Source: Maea johnstoni
Lineage: Eukaryota > Annelida > Polychaeta > Spionida > Magelonidae
Direction: 5' to 3'
Length of the DNA: 64,000 nt
Assembly: GCA_963942565.1 (NCBI GenBank)
Contig: OZ012686.1
Location: 57,937,987-58,001,986 of the forward strand
The notes beneath the pieces were generated by a model that was not told the origin of the DNA, did not search any database, and saw only the letters and a list, made by a program, of their open reading frames with translations. The position numbers and the translations under genes were made by a program. This document shows positions 19,301-31,833 of this stretch, piece by piece. Position 1 is the stretch's first letter. The number at the start of each line of letters is the position of its first letter.

Positions 19301-22058
19301 TTACAGCATGTTTCGGTATGATTGAATTTTGCTAGCATTTGCTGGGTATATTTGAGCTCTCAACATTATACTTGAACTAGCACACAAAATATGCACAATG
19401 CTTCTGATGGGCTTATGTAACCGGCTACACTGAGTGGACATCACAAGTACATACAGTACACAAATAATGGGGAAAAAGCTGAAAATTTCAGTCCAGATCA
19501 ATTGGAGATACATACAGACAATTATAAACAGGTTTACAGCCACATGGAAAGTTCAGAAAATAATACCATATTTTCCCAAAAAACATCTTAAAATTACGAG
19601 CAAGTCTTGGATTATGAATTGTACACATTTGTTTGGAGATGTATGGTGTAAGGTAATATACAAGTTGACGCTACATACCACCACTAACAATACAACGGTA
19701 ACAATGAAGATCTCCAAGGCTCAGAAAGTAGCCTCTTGTGGCAGAACTACCAATAAATAAATCTGCAGAGTAGATCTGTTCACAGGGGTGTAGCTAGATG
19801 AAGCTCCCTACCTATGTGTTCCAAGAACTGACCAAAGATGGTAGGTCCGGCTACCACTCCGTCATGTGCGAGGTCTAGCACTAGATTCTACGCAGTAGGT
19901 GTTAGTAAGATGGCCCTCTGAGTAGTAGCAGCAGCAGCAGCAGAAGCAGTAGCAGGAGGAACCCTGCCACCGTCATCATCATCATCGTAATTGTCGTCAG
20001 AGAGAGAGCTGACCCCATCACCTTCTGGACATGCACTACAAACACTACACTGAGAACACACACTTCAAACACGCAACTCCAAAATATAGGATTCTCTACA
20101 CGGCAGCTTCCCAAAGTCGTGTGACATTCGGCAAGGCCAGAAAGTTTCTGGAAAATGATATGGATAGAAATTTGCTATGCAAAATGCACAGGGTCTGACA
20201 GCATTTTGCTGTAATTTCATTTCTAAAAAGAATGCCACTAAAGAAATGAATTGTAGCTGAAGCTTTCAATGTAGTGCTGCCATGGACATTGTGGGAGTCT
20301 TGCAAACCAATGTCCCCATCAGGAGATTCAGACATTAGGGACGATTGCTATTCAATTAACACCTAAATTGGCCACAATCATCTCATTCCTTGAGCACCAT
20401 GGACAACTGGCTTATTTGCAAAGTTCAATACATTCTAAGAAGCACAGTTCCTTCAAAAGATCCTGTGGTTTTCTTGTATCGCGAAAACTCTTGCCTTTTA
20501 GCCAGGTGTCCTGGTACTGTGAGCATGTGCCGAGGATCATCTGTGAATGATTTATATAACCGTCTTTGAGGTGCATGCCAGAGCGTAGTATTAGGAGCCT
20601 AGCAAACCAATCACTAAATACTAAGCAGGGATTTAGTGACCCAGATCCTACCCCTGTGAAAACCGTAGCCTTTCATAACTATTGTTTTTAATATTTACAT
20701 ATCTCTTCCAAGATGCATTTTTTTTTGTTTTAAATTTGCCAGTACAATAATTCACCAGAAGCTACTTTGCGAGTCATACTAGTGCTAGCTAGGCCTGTAT
20801 CTGAAATGTATCTTTACAACTTGAAAAATGATCATAAAAATGGATTTCTTATCTATTTCAAGATATACATTGTGGCTATCTAGGCATATTTTTACAATAT
20901 TCAGACACAGTCCCTGACAGATTCCCATATCTGTTCTATCCCCAGAACAAGTGAGATTCTTTCTCTATGAGAAGATTTGTACAGAGCCAGTCCTGTGTAA
21001 TGCACCTACCCTTTAACGGTCACCACCCACTGCTGAGAAGTCACATGGTTTCCACACCTCAGAATAAATAGTTACTATGAGTCCACTGCCTACCATACGT
21101 ACTTCCACCAGTGGCAGCTTCAGAACCCTATATACCCAAGCCCTGTGCGGCTGAAGGCTACAGAGACAGCTTGACAACAATATTTGCATATCCCTCGTTA
21201 CAAAGGGAACATACTTGGCCTTATATAAAGAGAAACTAAGAATAATAACACGCCTTGGGATTGCTGGTATAAGTTTTCCCTTTATCATTCAGGCAAAGAT
21301 GGGTGCCATTACTGAAGGAAATCACTAGATGTTCATCTACATGACAGTTTAAGGAAACCTAATCTGAGACATGAATGGTGATGCTATTTAGGTTCTGTTA
21401 CCTGCACATTGAATTCATCAATAACCAGAGAAAACAGGAGGTCTGACAAATCTTAGAATATCTAATAAATGAAAAATAGTTTTAGAGAAATGTTTGAACT
21501 TGAAAGGCAATTGCATTTCTCACAACTGTTAGATAACTGCCCTTCAAATAGTTTTCAGAAAACCATTCTTCGTTTACAGACTATGTGTATAAGTGTCAGA
21601 CCTTCTAGGGCAATCTCTGCATGAAGGAGGTAACAGCATAGCACAGTAGTTTAAGCCATTCGTGCCTGTAGTAGCCAAAACTCCATGACAATTTTGGCGA
21701 TATCTCACAAACAAAAGCAAAATCTAGAAAACAATTGAAGGAGAGTTGTTCATGAAAACTCCACCTACAACTCTCATTCAAATAGTTAGCAAATAAATGC
21801 TTCATTTTGAAGATATTTTTCAAAAGTACAAGTTATCCAGAAGACATTAGTCATGTAGATAACCAGGCATGGCTGGGTTCAAGTTACAGATGAAAACCTC
21901 TCATGTGTTGCACTTACAAAATAATTCTGAGGAACAGGGCCCGATTGCACGACATGACTTAGGCTGAGACTTAAGCTTAAAGCTTAACTTGTCAGTTGAT
22001 AGTCTAAACTAATCATTGCTTTTGTTGTAGACAATGAATTTACATATTATGTTCCAGT
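16301..22058. other. Intergenic region, no gene recognised
   Basis: AT-rich DNA with only short ORFs. It includes an (AC)n run at 18977-18995, a CAG/GTAG-rich then CAT-rich simple-sequence patch at 19925-19990, and a fragment starting GGGCCCGATTGCACGAC at 21939 that may be one end of another repeat. A plus-strand ORF at 17297-17545 follows a pyrimidine-rich acceptor-like stretch but matches nothing I know. Confidence 0.6.
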
Positions 22059-22281
22059 CTAAGCCTTGAGCCTGTTGATGCTATAGTTCCCGGGAGCCAA
22101 GCCTTGCTCTATAGCCTTCACCATGGAGTGCTTACTCTCAGGATGCAATCCAAACTGACCCGCCGTGATCTTAACAGGTCCTCTTGTTGTTTCCATGCAC
22201 GGGTGGGTGGTAGGGGGGCCGGGCAGCCTGAGCATGAGGTCCGCGATGCTGAGGTGCTTGCCAACCACACTACCAGGTCAG
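22059..22281 (-). CDS. Candidate unrecognised terminal exon or small ORF
   Basis: This minus-strand open frame lies in a GC-richer island within AT-rich DNA. It includes VGKHLSIADLML, PTTHPCMETTRGPVKITAG, FGLHPESKHSMVKA and ends LAPGNYSINRLKA before a stop. Composition and the tidy C-terminal end look like coding sequence. A pyrimidine-rich stretch with AG acceptors lies just upstream on the same strand (about 22270-22330). I do not recognise the protein. SIADLML is superficially like the GST C-terminal helix motif, but nothing else supports a GST. It lies downstream of calcineurin B on the same strand, so an alternative 3' exon or a separate gene are both possible. Chance is not excluded. 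Confidence 0.25.
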
Positions 22282-22299
22282 CCCATTGCACAAGATCAC

Positions 22300-24297
22300 G
22301 ATGCAGGTGAAATGTACAAAAGGAAGGTCCATAAATTACACATTGCTGACATATACACATACAAAACATTGGCAGCCAATGGCAATGGGTCATAATCATA
22401 GTGGTAATAATAGTAATAATAAATAACAGCAGAATGGATGACCATAGGTATTTTGAGTGTTGTTGTTGTTGCTACAGTTCCAGCCCAGAAGTTATCTGTA
22501 AACCACGTCTCCACACACACAATGGCGCTATAATCCTCCTCCATACACTTCATATTATCATAGACATCATTTCTTTTCAGTATATATTGTAAGAGTTTCT
22601 ACTACTGGAAGGTATCTGTGTGTATGGAGACATTATTCATTTGGGAAGTGGTTTCATGGCAGCCTCACTCACTCACTCCTAGAGAGCCCTGAACATTTAC
22701 ATACAGTATGTTATTAAGGTAGGTCATCAATGCTATTCTTCTCATTCTTCTCGCATTGTTGTACGTAATACATTTCTTATTAACACAACTGATCCCCTGA
22801 TCTTTACCAAAGCCCATCTCCCGCTCACCTTGTTAATGACTAGACCAATACCTGGGCTAATTTGGCACACTAAGTTTCAGCTGTGTAGATCTTAAGCGCA
22901 GAGGCAAATCGGCTTTTGCCAGCAGGCCCACTTACAGAGAATACAGTAACAGTTTTAGTAAAAATGTATTACATACTACATTAACACTGCATGTCACTTT
23001 TAACAACTGTAGAGCAGCTCAGTTTCCAACATAGTAAACTCCTTATGCGAGTGTGCACCAGAAAACCATCTCCCAATATGTCATAAATCAATTAGTAGTT
23101 CATTGTTAAGAAGTATAATAATAGAGTTTGCTGACAGCCAGACTCTGCAAGTTCTATGCCAGTTCAATTTACATATAGAGGTATCAGTCTCAAGCCATGG
23201 GGGCCTGAGGTCTAGCCGCCTCTTTCACTTACATAGTTCACAATAAGAAGTGTACAGGAAAAATTTGCAAAATCACACACATTTTCAAAAGCACAATTCC
23301 TAAAAATAAATGGTTCTTTTTCATGATATCAGGAACTGGGCATTTAAAAACCAAGAACAACAATTCAAGTCCAACTGGATATCTAACATGAACATGGTAG
23401 TCCCCCCTTCACTCCTCACTTTGAAACTACAGCACTTTTTCCTTCACTTTCACTTTAAATTTAAATTCTACTCCAATGCTCTATCAAATTTGAAAAAAAT
23501 ATTTGGCAACAGTCTATTGCAAACATGTAGCCAAAAGTTCATGTACAATTTAAGACTTTCTGAAAATGGCCCTTCCAATCTCTATGAAAATCCAGAAAAC
23601 CTATTCTAAGTACAATGAAGTAACCATCAAACTCCTCCGAAATGCACATGGTTGTAGATCCCACTAGTGGGGGACATTTGAGCACAAATTGACCCGGTTT
23701 GTGGGTATCTAGAGAACCTTTATCATCATGGAGGACTTGATTTAACATGATATATGCATACAACAGGTCTTGTGCTTGTAGACAAAATTCTTCATTGACA
23801 AATTACATGGTTTCCTGAAAAGAGAAGATTGAACCTTCAATCCCTGCGATTATGATTATGTTCTGAACTTCTGTGGTAAAAGATAAGGGATGCCTTTGAA
23901 AGCCTTTGGATGACATCAATAGATCACAATGAACTGATATCCACATTGCCACCTTATTTCCAACCCTTGCAATATAATAGTAAATAACAAAAATATCCTT
24001 TTGAGAATAACTTGGAAGATGAGGTCTCTCAGAAAGTGCCATGGAGCACCTGCAGGCTTTGTCTGTCTCTCTCTTGGCAGCAAGCTGACCCTGTGGCTGC
24101 AAGTGGCTTGTGTGGAGAGTATTATGATGTTCTAGGGTCAAAGTCCGATCAGGGAGCGAGAGAGAGCGAGGGGGAGGGGGAGGGTGTTCTCTTGTTGTTG
24201 TTCTCATTATTTAATTGATGATAGAGGCTTGGCTGACTGGACTGTAGGTGAAAGGAGGAGGAGGAGGAGTAGTAGTAGATCCGGCCCCTGTAGCACG
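22300..24297. other. Downstream flank and probable 3' UTR of calcineurin B
   Basis: No gene is seen. The part next to 24298 should be the 3' UTR on the minus strand. It contains TAA/TTG simple repeats (22400-22470) and a purine-rich GAG/GGAGG patch near 24155-24275. I could not pick a confident poly(A) signal. Confidence 0.45.
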
Positions 24298-26795
24298 CTA
24301 TACATCTACCACCATCTTCTTGTGTACATCCATGGTGCCCACCACCTGCAAGAGAGAAAACAACAATACATCCTCAGTTCATTGCTCTCATGAAAATAAC
24401 TTGATAACTAGAGGCTGGGTGACCTTTGCCGGCTGGGAATACTGTAGTGGTTCACAGGATTACCAGTGCTAGAATGTTGTAACCCCATGATAAATTGAAA
24501 GGCCCCTTTGATTAACTGATTGAATTCTATTGAAATTCTAGATACTAATGACTTAAGAATTTTTTTTACAAATGTCCACAAGAAACATATTCATCACCCC
24601 AGAGTATGCATACAATTTAACTAGCCGAAAAAAATCTTCTTTCTGTCTCTCACTTATCATTTTTCCAATTTTCTACAAAGTTGTCCCCGGGATATGTGAG
24701 ACAACAAATCGTCTAGGTCTTGCATTAGTTTGGCGGAGCGGAGGCGGTTACTTACATGACAGAACTCTTCAAAGGAGATCTTGCCGTCTCCGTCCGCGTC
24801 TGCATGGATTATTGTCTTGTCCACTATCTGCTGTAACTGTGCATCCTTCAAATTGCTACCCACCATCATTTTTAACACTTGGAACAGTTCACCATTTGAA
24901 ATGTATCCGTCCTTATCCATGTCATAGATTTTGAAAGCAACTGAAATAGAAAAGGAAACAAATATAAGTATTTCGATTTTCCAATTCATTCTAGCCAAAG
25001 AGATCCCCAGAACAAATGTCATCTGGTTCTACAATTTAAATATAATATCATAAATAAGCATAAATTCAAAAGATATTGGAGGCAAGTTGTTGATTGATTT
25101 AGGGCAACATTTCTTCATAAAATATTTTCTGAAATATTTGAGCCTCTGTCCTCTGGCCAAAAGTATAAAATCAAAATTTGCAGAATATTCTTCCTTTTGT
25201 GCTGGAGGCATGGTTATGTTCACTCTTACCTACACAACATTTTGCAACACATTATTCTTCACATACCCAATATCTGGCTATTTTGGGAATATATTTGAGG
25301 AGCAATCCAAAAACTAAATAATCAAACACTAATTGAATATATAATAGTGATGGCTAACAGTGTTTCCTTTAGTCAGGCCAAACTCCAGAAGTAGAAATGT
25401 TACTGGCCTGTCAAGCAACATTATAAGTATCTTATTATTCTGTGCTACCTGGATGCTTGGAGCAAGGTTTGGGATGATAATTTGCTACCACAGCACCTTC
25501 ATAACCCAATGAAGCAACACTTTACACCGGTCACATGTGCCTTCCACTAGAGAAGAGGTGTTTTCCATGTTGCCACAAGGATGCACAGGGGAACCACGGT
25601 GGGCGCAATAAGCTATGTAAAAGCATTAGTTTCCATTACCAGGATTACAGCCTGCTCATAAAACCCAGCTACAACACCCACCAGGTCTGCAATTAATGCT
25701 CAGACGAGGAGGGGAGAAATGTTGCAGGACCTTGACAGTGGTGTGGGATGTGGTACATCTGCTGGATCACAGGATCAAGTGAAACAGGCAGAGGCCACAA
25801 GGTCTTCCTACCAACAATGTTCAGGGGGCGGAGCTTTTTTGGAACAACCAAAATTAAAGACATAAAGACACATTTTACCCAAAACCATTAAGACCACACA
25901 GCCGAAGACCTTTATATTCTGTCCATAGCACACAGGGTCTCATATATGTGTAACTATTTTGCCTGAAGGAGGAATGGCTGGGCAAAAGTTCCAATTTAAA
26001 AGAGGCAGGGTCTATGATACTTCTGGAAAATAACTAAGGTTGAAATCATTTAAAAGTCATTTAAAAACATCTTGCATCAAATAATTCTTCAAAACATTTT
26101 CATGATAAAATCTTTCATGATATGGGACAGGCAGCTTTTGGCTACTACCCACACAAATGGATCAAGCTTTTGAAGTATTTCTGTCAAAACTAATTACTCT
26201 CTCATTTTGAATTGAAGATCAGTTTATGGCCCGGTCAAGGCTGTGCTCTGGAATCTGTCACAGCTGGCCCACATAGAGGACTAATTGGACCAGTTCTAAG
26301 CCTGGCTGGCCCATAACACATGAGAGTGAGCTGGCCTCTCCATGACAGTGTGGAGAGGCTGCCAGGAATGGGGTGATGAGAGGGACACTCTGAGGGCCAC
26401 AAATAACCTACTGCTACTCAGCTTCTGTGTCATAGTTACACTGAACCTGGTCAACCCGGGTAGGTACGAAGCCACTTCCATTTGCCCTTATCCTAGGTTA
26501 ATGGTCACAAAGATGTTCTAGGACTTGACCACAGCCTCCTTGGACAACCTTCACACGTTATATATACTGTAGAACACACTATGTTAGCGTCTGTTTATAT
26601 AAAGCGTACATAGCGTGTGGTTCCGCTTCGCTATATATAAAAACGCTGTACTTTTTTCTTACTGTACTGGCGCTGTCAGCGGCAGCTACCGTCGCTAACA
26701 TAAAGATACGCTATGATGCGAAAATTCCCCGATTCGCTATATTTGGGACACGCGTCATTTTTGTGTTCTAAAGTATATATACATATATGTATATA

Positions 26796-26892
<97 letters not shown>

Positions 26893-29800
26893 TGTTCAGT
26901 GAGAAGTTGTGGTCACTGGATTAGGAATGAATGGAATTAGTATATGAGGACACTAGAAATGTTAGTTGTTTCCTTTATTCCAAAGAGTTGCCACAGACTG
27001 CTCTCTGTCTCTTACTACTGCGAAGGTTTACATCTGACTTGTGAGCAAGTTACTAGTGAAGGGGTTAGGTGGTTGTTTTCCCAGAATACTCTGTTTTTCC
27101 CATCACTTACAACTGGCTAGCCACCTCAAAGACTGATTATTGCAGAAAAGGTGAAAATAAACAAATTTCAGGATTTTCCATTCAAATACACAAACCTTCT
27201 TACACTACTTAGCTATTTTTCTTTCGTGTGCAGAGCTGCGTAGATGCAAAGTTCATAGGTAACTGAAAGAGGGCCACCACCTAATAGACCCATCAGGGAG
27301 GTAGTGGGAGTCGGTTCCTGCCGTTTCTATTTATAGCTTGTAGTACACACTATGCTGCTATTTATAGCCTGAAGAAGATACAGAGAGAACACATGGCCGC
27401 AGTGCCAAATGTAAACACTCTGGTGCTCCATAGGTGCCTTACCAGCTGCCAGCAAAATATGAACAAAGAGTCAGGCGGTCTTTGTCAAATTCTGGGTGCC
27501 CTACCAGGTGAGGATACAAAGTCTCAGCATGAGGTACCTGTTTTCATAGATACATCCTGAAAAGCACATGTATGCAATGAAGATTGCATGAAACCTTGCA
27601 CACCTCAATGGCTGCATGTTGACCCTTTTGACTCTTCTGACTCTTTTGCTGAATTGAAGTACTTCTGACGAGATTCTTACAAAACACTAAATCTTGAAAA
27701 TGAATATGCGTTAGTTTTTATGTTGGTTTTTCATCATTCTTTTTTTCTGTCTTAAGTATTTGTATAAAGATACTTCTTAAGTGATACATTCTAACCTTTA
27801 AGGAAACTGTGTGACCAGAAATACAAATTTCAATATCAAAATTTTTCCAAAAATTCAAAATATGCATACTGCATATTTAGCTCCTTTGAAGTAAGAATCT
27901 TATCAAAAATATATTTTTAAAACTGTAGGCGAAAGGAATGATCAGGTGAGATTATCTTTTATGATCAAACATTAGATGAAGATCCCAAAGTTTTTCGCAA
28001 ATTAGCTCTGGATTAAGGATAAACATATCCATCTCACACTCTCAATTATTTATACAAGGAAGTGAAGCCATCTAGTGGGAATATGAGAAACTACTACAGT
28101 TCACAATCAGATACAAAGACACTTACTATTTATCTATTCTCATACAAAGATACATTTAAACACTAACTGATTTGAGGTATAGGTTAGAGCAAGGAAAGAG
28201 TGTTTTATGAATTTTAAACCAAAGCGAGTTGGTTTAAAAGCTTAGATGACCAAACACAAGTGGCTTCGAAACCAGCCGGTCAACCTGAACAAGCTAGCCT
28301 CAACCAGTGTCAACTAATAGCTGCTAATAACCCGCAATTGGTGCTCTGCGCAGGCCCAGCTGATAGTGGAGATTAGGTTTCTCTGTAATGTAATCGATAT
28401 GAGAGCCCTGATTTGTCCTTGTTGCCACGTGACCTCGCGCTGATGGCAGATCTGTGACTCCTGGCATGAGTCCAGCTCTTCACTATTAGAGCGCATATAG
28501 TAATTGGTCTCTCGCTACATATCCATTCTTTTCTTCATCCAAGTTTAAAAGTCATAAAACATGAGTGAGGTGCTCTAACACATTTAGCGCTGGATTCTGA
28601 TTGGTCTAGGCTGACAAACTGTTTATTTTTGCCGCATTTCATTACTGTGACTTTGTGGAATCTCCTCTTGCAGTACATTGTATATTTCATCAGAAATAGT
28701 ACAAGTTGCATTTCTGGATTCCGATTGGTTCATACTGCCCAACCGTGAGCTAAATATTGAGTACACACACACAAACGATGTGTGTGTGTGTGTGTGTGTG
28801 TGTGTGTCTGCGTGTGTATATGTGTGTGTAGGTTAATATACCTTTAGTTCAACATTTCACATTTGGTGACTAAGTTTAAATCTTGACTAATGCTATCAAT
28901 TCTTGAACCAATGCTGCAAGCCACACAACAAGCTCTAGATAAATCCACTCCAATCGTCATACACCATGACCTAGTCTATTAGATCTAGCTAGAAAATCAC
29001 AGAGCTGGGGGGTAGAAAAAAAGAGTCACAACATGTTGTAGTGAAATACGATACCTGAGAGGGCATTCAATATTGCCATTCAATAGCGCTCGGGATTGGC
29101 CTGCTATCTTGGCATATCACTCTATAGCACCGGCCGCGCCAGCTCTGTATTCAACCCAAGCTCTGGCTTTTTCATGATCCACAGGGGATTGTAGGAAATA
29201 TGAGTATTTCTCTACTAACAGCAGGTGGCCCTCTGGCTGCACACACAGCTGTGACTTGATTCTCACTCACCACATTCCCATTCTAGACAGCACTCAAAAT
29301 GATAAGCCTCATTTTATGATTCTTTAGACTCAATCATTGCATTAGAAATCTTGTTTCACATTTTTTTTGATGAATAGCCAGTTGGCCAGTTGTTAGTGGA
29401 GGAAATAAGCATACCAGCAGAAACCACTGCCTAACCCTAAGTCACTGCCAACTTTCTCACAAGCCTAGGCTCGGATTGAAATTACGCAGTGGTGGGTGAT
29501 AACTACCTGTCAGTGAAAATGCAAGGCAGGCAGCTCTATAATTGTTCTGCAGGGCTTCATAGCCACCAAAAACCTACTAGCCTGAAGCAGGGGTAGTCAA
29601 CCCTAGCTTGGAGTAGCCCTGCCTCAATTTTGACTAGCCCCACAGCGATCTGCTGAAAAGCTGAATATATCACAGCATAGCGTGGCTGAATGCACACACT
29701 TGGTGCATTTCAATGGAATAATTTGTGAACATCTACAATCATTTGCAATGCTGAATAATGAGCAAACGGAAATAAGTACTGAGTGCTTATTTTGGACTAA

Positions 29801-31494
29801 AGCCACTTCTGGCTAGTCGCTGTCAAATTAGACTAGCCCTGACTGGTGATTGGGACTTGCCAGTGGCTATCAGGCTATCCTGTGTCAAGCACTGTTCTGA
29901 TATAATGTAGGGCTGTCATTGATAAGAAATTTTTATGATTCGATAATCAATAAAAAATCATTACCAATATGGTACTTCGATCAGATTCATATCATGTTAC
30001 CTGTAACTTCTGATCTTAACATATGATCATCACCAGTAATGTGCTCATTTGGCATGTCGGTGGTTTGCGCGTGAAGTCATTTTTTGACCTATTGAGTATT
30101 GACCCTTCCACACATTGGTATACTGCACCTCTGTGGCTTCTGTCGATTGGCACTTGTTGAGCGGCATAAAAATATCAATCATGCCACGTGAGTTACCGCC
30201 TTGTTGTGTTTATTTGTAGTCTGCATCAATGCAACGTCACTACCTAAACCATTTTACATATGAATCGATATCTTGGGACATCCATGATATCAAAGGTTTA
30301 TCATACTAGTATGATAAACCTTTGATGATATCGATGATCGGCAAGGATTTCTTGCCGGTTCATCGATATGTGCGGTATCGATGACAGTCCTAGTATAATG
30401 AGAAGTGTCCCCTGTAACTGAGTGTAAGTTTTCATCTTGAAACTCTGGCCATTGTCTAGTCCTATTGTTTCTGCCTATAGGTCATGACCTCAGTATTGCA
30501 CAGCAAACACTTATTCCAGCCGTACAGGCACAACTGACTCAGATAAACAACAAAGGCCTGACTAGTGAAGCAGAGGCAGCCTAACTCATCCCTGCTGCTG
30601 CTGTGCCTCCGCCGTTGCTGCTGCCTGTGAGTAATACGAGACCGCTGTAAAAGAGCCAGCCCAGAATACCAGCACAAGGACAAACATGCTGGCATAACAT
30701 AAACAACATGTTGCTGCAGCATCTACCTCCTAACACACAGTGCAACGTGAAAAAACAGCCTGGTCAACACATATGTAAAGTGGCTAGTAAAGTACAGGGC
30801 TTTTATGATCAGGAATCCTTGGTCTAGTAGACATAATTGGGTTTTGGTTTGTGATTTTGTTTATCATGACTTTTCTTGCTATGACAAGCCAGTTGCCAAC
30901 AGCGGAGCTAACCATTGAAGACCACCTGGTATATTTTTCACCAGGTGGAACCAGGGCAGTGGTTAAAGATAGCAAGCAGACCACTTGCCTATCAGCACAA
31001 TTAGCAGTTCCTTGTTCCTTTTGATTTCTCCCCTTACTCTCCCTTTCTAGACTAAGTTGACACTTCAATCAGTAGTTAAGGAATCCCCAAGTCAATGGTT
31101 ACATCCTCACATGCCTCAAGCAGTACCAGAACACTACTATACAAGAAACTATTTTGAACAACCTAAGCCTAGACTTTCACTTCTTAAATATTGGTTATGT
31201 GAAATGATATTTTTGAAAATAACTTTAGCAATTACCCACCAAATATTTGGAGGTGAATCATTAGGGACGTTCTGGCTAACATCTTTGCGTCATGTATTTT
31301 CCAATATATGCTTTAGTCAGGAAGATTACACCAGAATAGCCTGTTTGGTTTAGAAAGCAATAATATGGCTATCTGCAAAAGCTCTTTGAAATTTTTTATT
31401 TCATTTAATAATGTAGTAGGGAAATATGACTTACATCTCAATTTTGATTCCTTGTCACCTTTGACGCTAAACTGTGATACACCTTCAATAAATT
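24298..31494 (-). CDS. PPP3R1: Calcineurin subunit B, last three coding exons (5' part missing)
   Basis: Exons on the minus strand are 31435-31494, 24756-24940 and 24298-24345, with GT-AG borders and matching phases. They encode [20 protein letters not shown], then [18 protein letters not shown] and on to KISFEEFCH, and finally [15 protein letters not shown] with a stop. Calcineurin B is the Ca2+-binding regulatory subunit of the Ca2+/calmodulin-dependent phosphatase calcineurin. EF-hand 3 ([12 protein letters not shown]) and EF-hand 4 ([12 protein letters not shown]) have intact ligand positions. The sequence is nearly identical to the human protein from about residue 72 to 170. The N-terminal half, with the myristoylated MGNE start and EF-hands 1 and 2, was not found. 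It must lie upstream, most likely beyond 64000. The intron 24941-31434 is 6.5 kb. PPP3R1 rather than testis-type PPP3R2 is chosen because invertebrates have the PPP3R1-like gene. Confidence 0.93.
26567..26773. mobile_element. Tc1/mariner-like MITE, CTGTAGAACACA family, copy 1
   Basis: Inverted ends CTGTAGAACACA and TGTGTTCTAAAG are flanked by duplicated TA (26565-26566, 26774-26775). The interior has TTAGCG-type and TAGCG repeats and is rich in CpG. It lies in the second-last calcineurin B intron. Its right-hand TA runs straight into a long (TA)n tract. Confidence 0.8.
26774..26890. repeat. (TA)n microsatellite
   Basis: About 115 bases of TA with a few interruptions, starting at the TA target duplication of the MITE at 26567-26773. 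Confidence 0.95.
28776..28832. repeat. (TG)n microsatellite
   Basis: A TG run with minor variation in the calcineurin B intron, preceded by a short (AC)n stretch in ACACACACAAACGA. Confidence 0.9.
29395..29480 (-). mobile_element. Possible SINE fragment
   Basis: AAGTCACTGCCAACTTTCTC and flanking bases match the SINE-like sequence at 56500-56700 (AAGTCACTGGCAACTTTCCC). The tRNA-like head is not clear here. Confidence 0.3.
29588..29841. mobile_element. Possible hAT-like MITE
   Basis: Ends CAGGGGTAGTCAA and TTAGACTAGCCCTG are imperfect inverted repeats of the CAGGG type. No convincing 8-bp target duplication is seen, so this is a weaker call. Confidence 0.35.
29908..30392. mobile_element. hAT MITE (485 bp)
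   Basis: The ends are TAGGGCTGTCATTGATA and TATCGATGACAGTCCTA, typical of hAT elements. A near-perfect 8-bp duplication is present (ATATAATG at 29900-29907, GTATAATG at 30393-30400). It contains many ATCGAT-type motifs and a perfect 38-bp palindrome at 30289-30326. No transposase ORF. Confidence 0.8.
30289..30326. repeat. Perfect 38-bp palindrome
   Basis: The half is ATCAAAGGTTTATCATACT and the other half is its exact reverse complement. Each half starts with ATCAAAGG, the TCF/LEF core. A relative with the same TCAAAGGTTTAT arm lies at 47606-47633. Confidence 0.9.
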
Positions 31495-31614
31495 CTGAAA
31501 AAGAAAAGAGAAACACATATGAAATACAACTAAAAGGTACATTCATTACCAGAACATATAGATTACTGCACCAAAAACAATTCAAGAGTATCTTCTTCAT
31601 GTTACACTGCTTAA

Positions 31615-31829
31615 CCCAATCATGCCCAAAACACTCAGTGATGTGTGTCAGCTGAATGCATTATACAAAATAACCTTATAATGAAGCATAAATTGGGAAA
31701 TTGTTTTAAGGAGAGTTACTTTTTAGTTTCCGATGGACATTTCTTATTCAATCACTTGAAAATTGCTTCTGCTAGAGAGATATCACCAAAAATAGTCAGG
31801 CAGCTTTGGGCACTATGGGCAAGGATGGG
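31615..31829. mobile_element. piggyBac-type MITE (215 bp)
   Basis: Ends CCCAATCATGCCCA and TGGGCAAGGATGGG are inverted repeats, with TTAA on both sides (31611-31614, 31830-31833). It is non-coding and lies about 120 bp upstream (minus strand) of a calcineurin B exon. Many lone GGGTTAA-type ends elsewhere (38345, 38928, 47797, 49088) suggest a large family. Confidence 0.75.
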
Positions 31830-31833
31830 TTAA

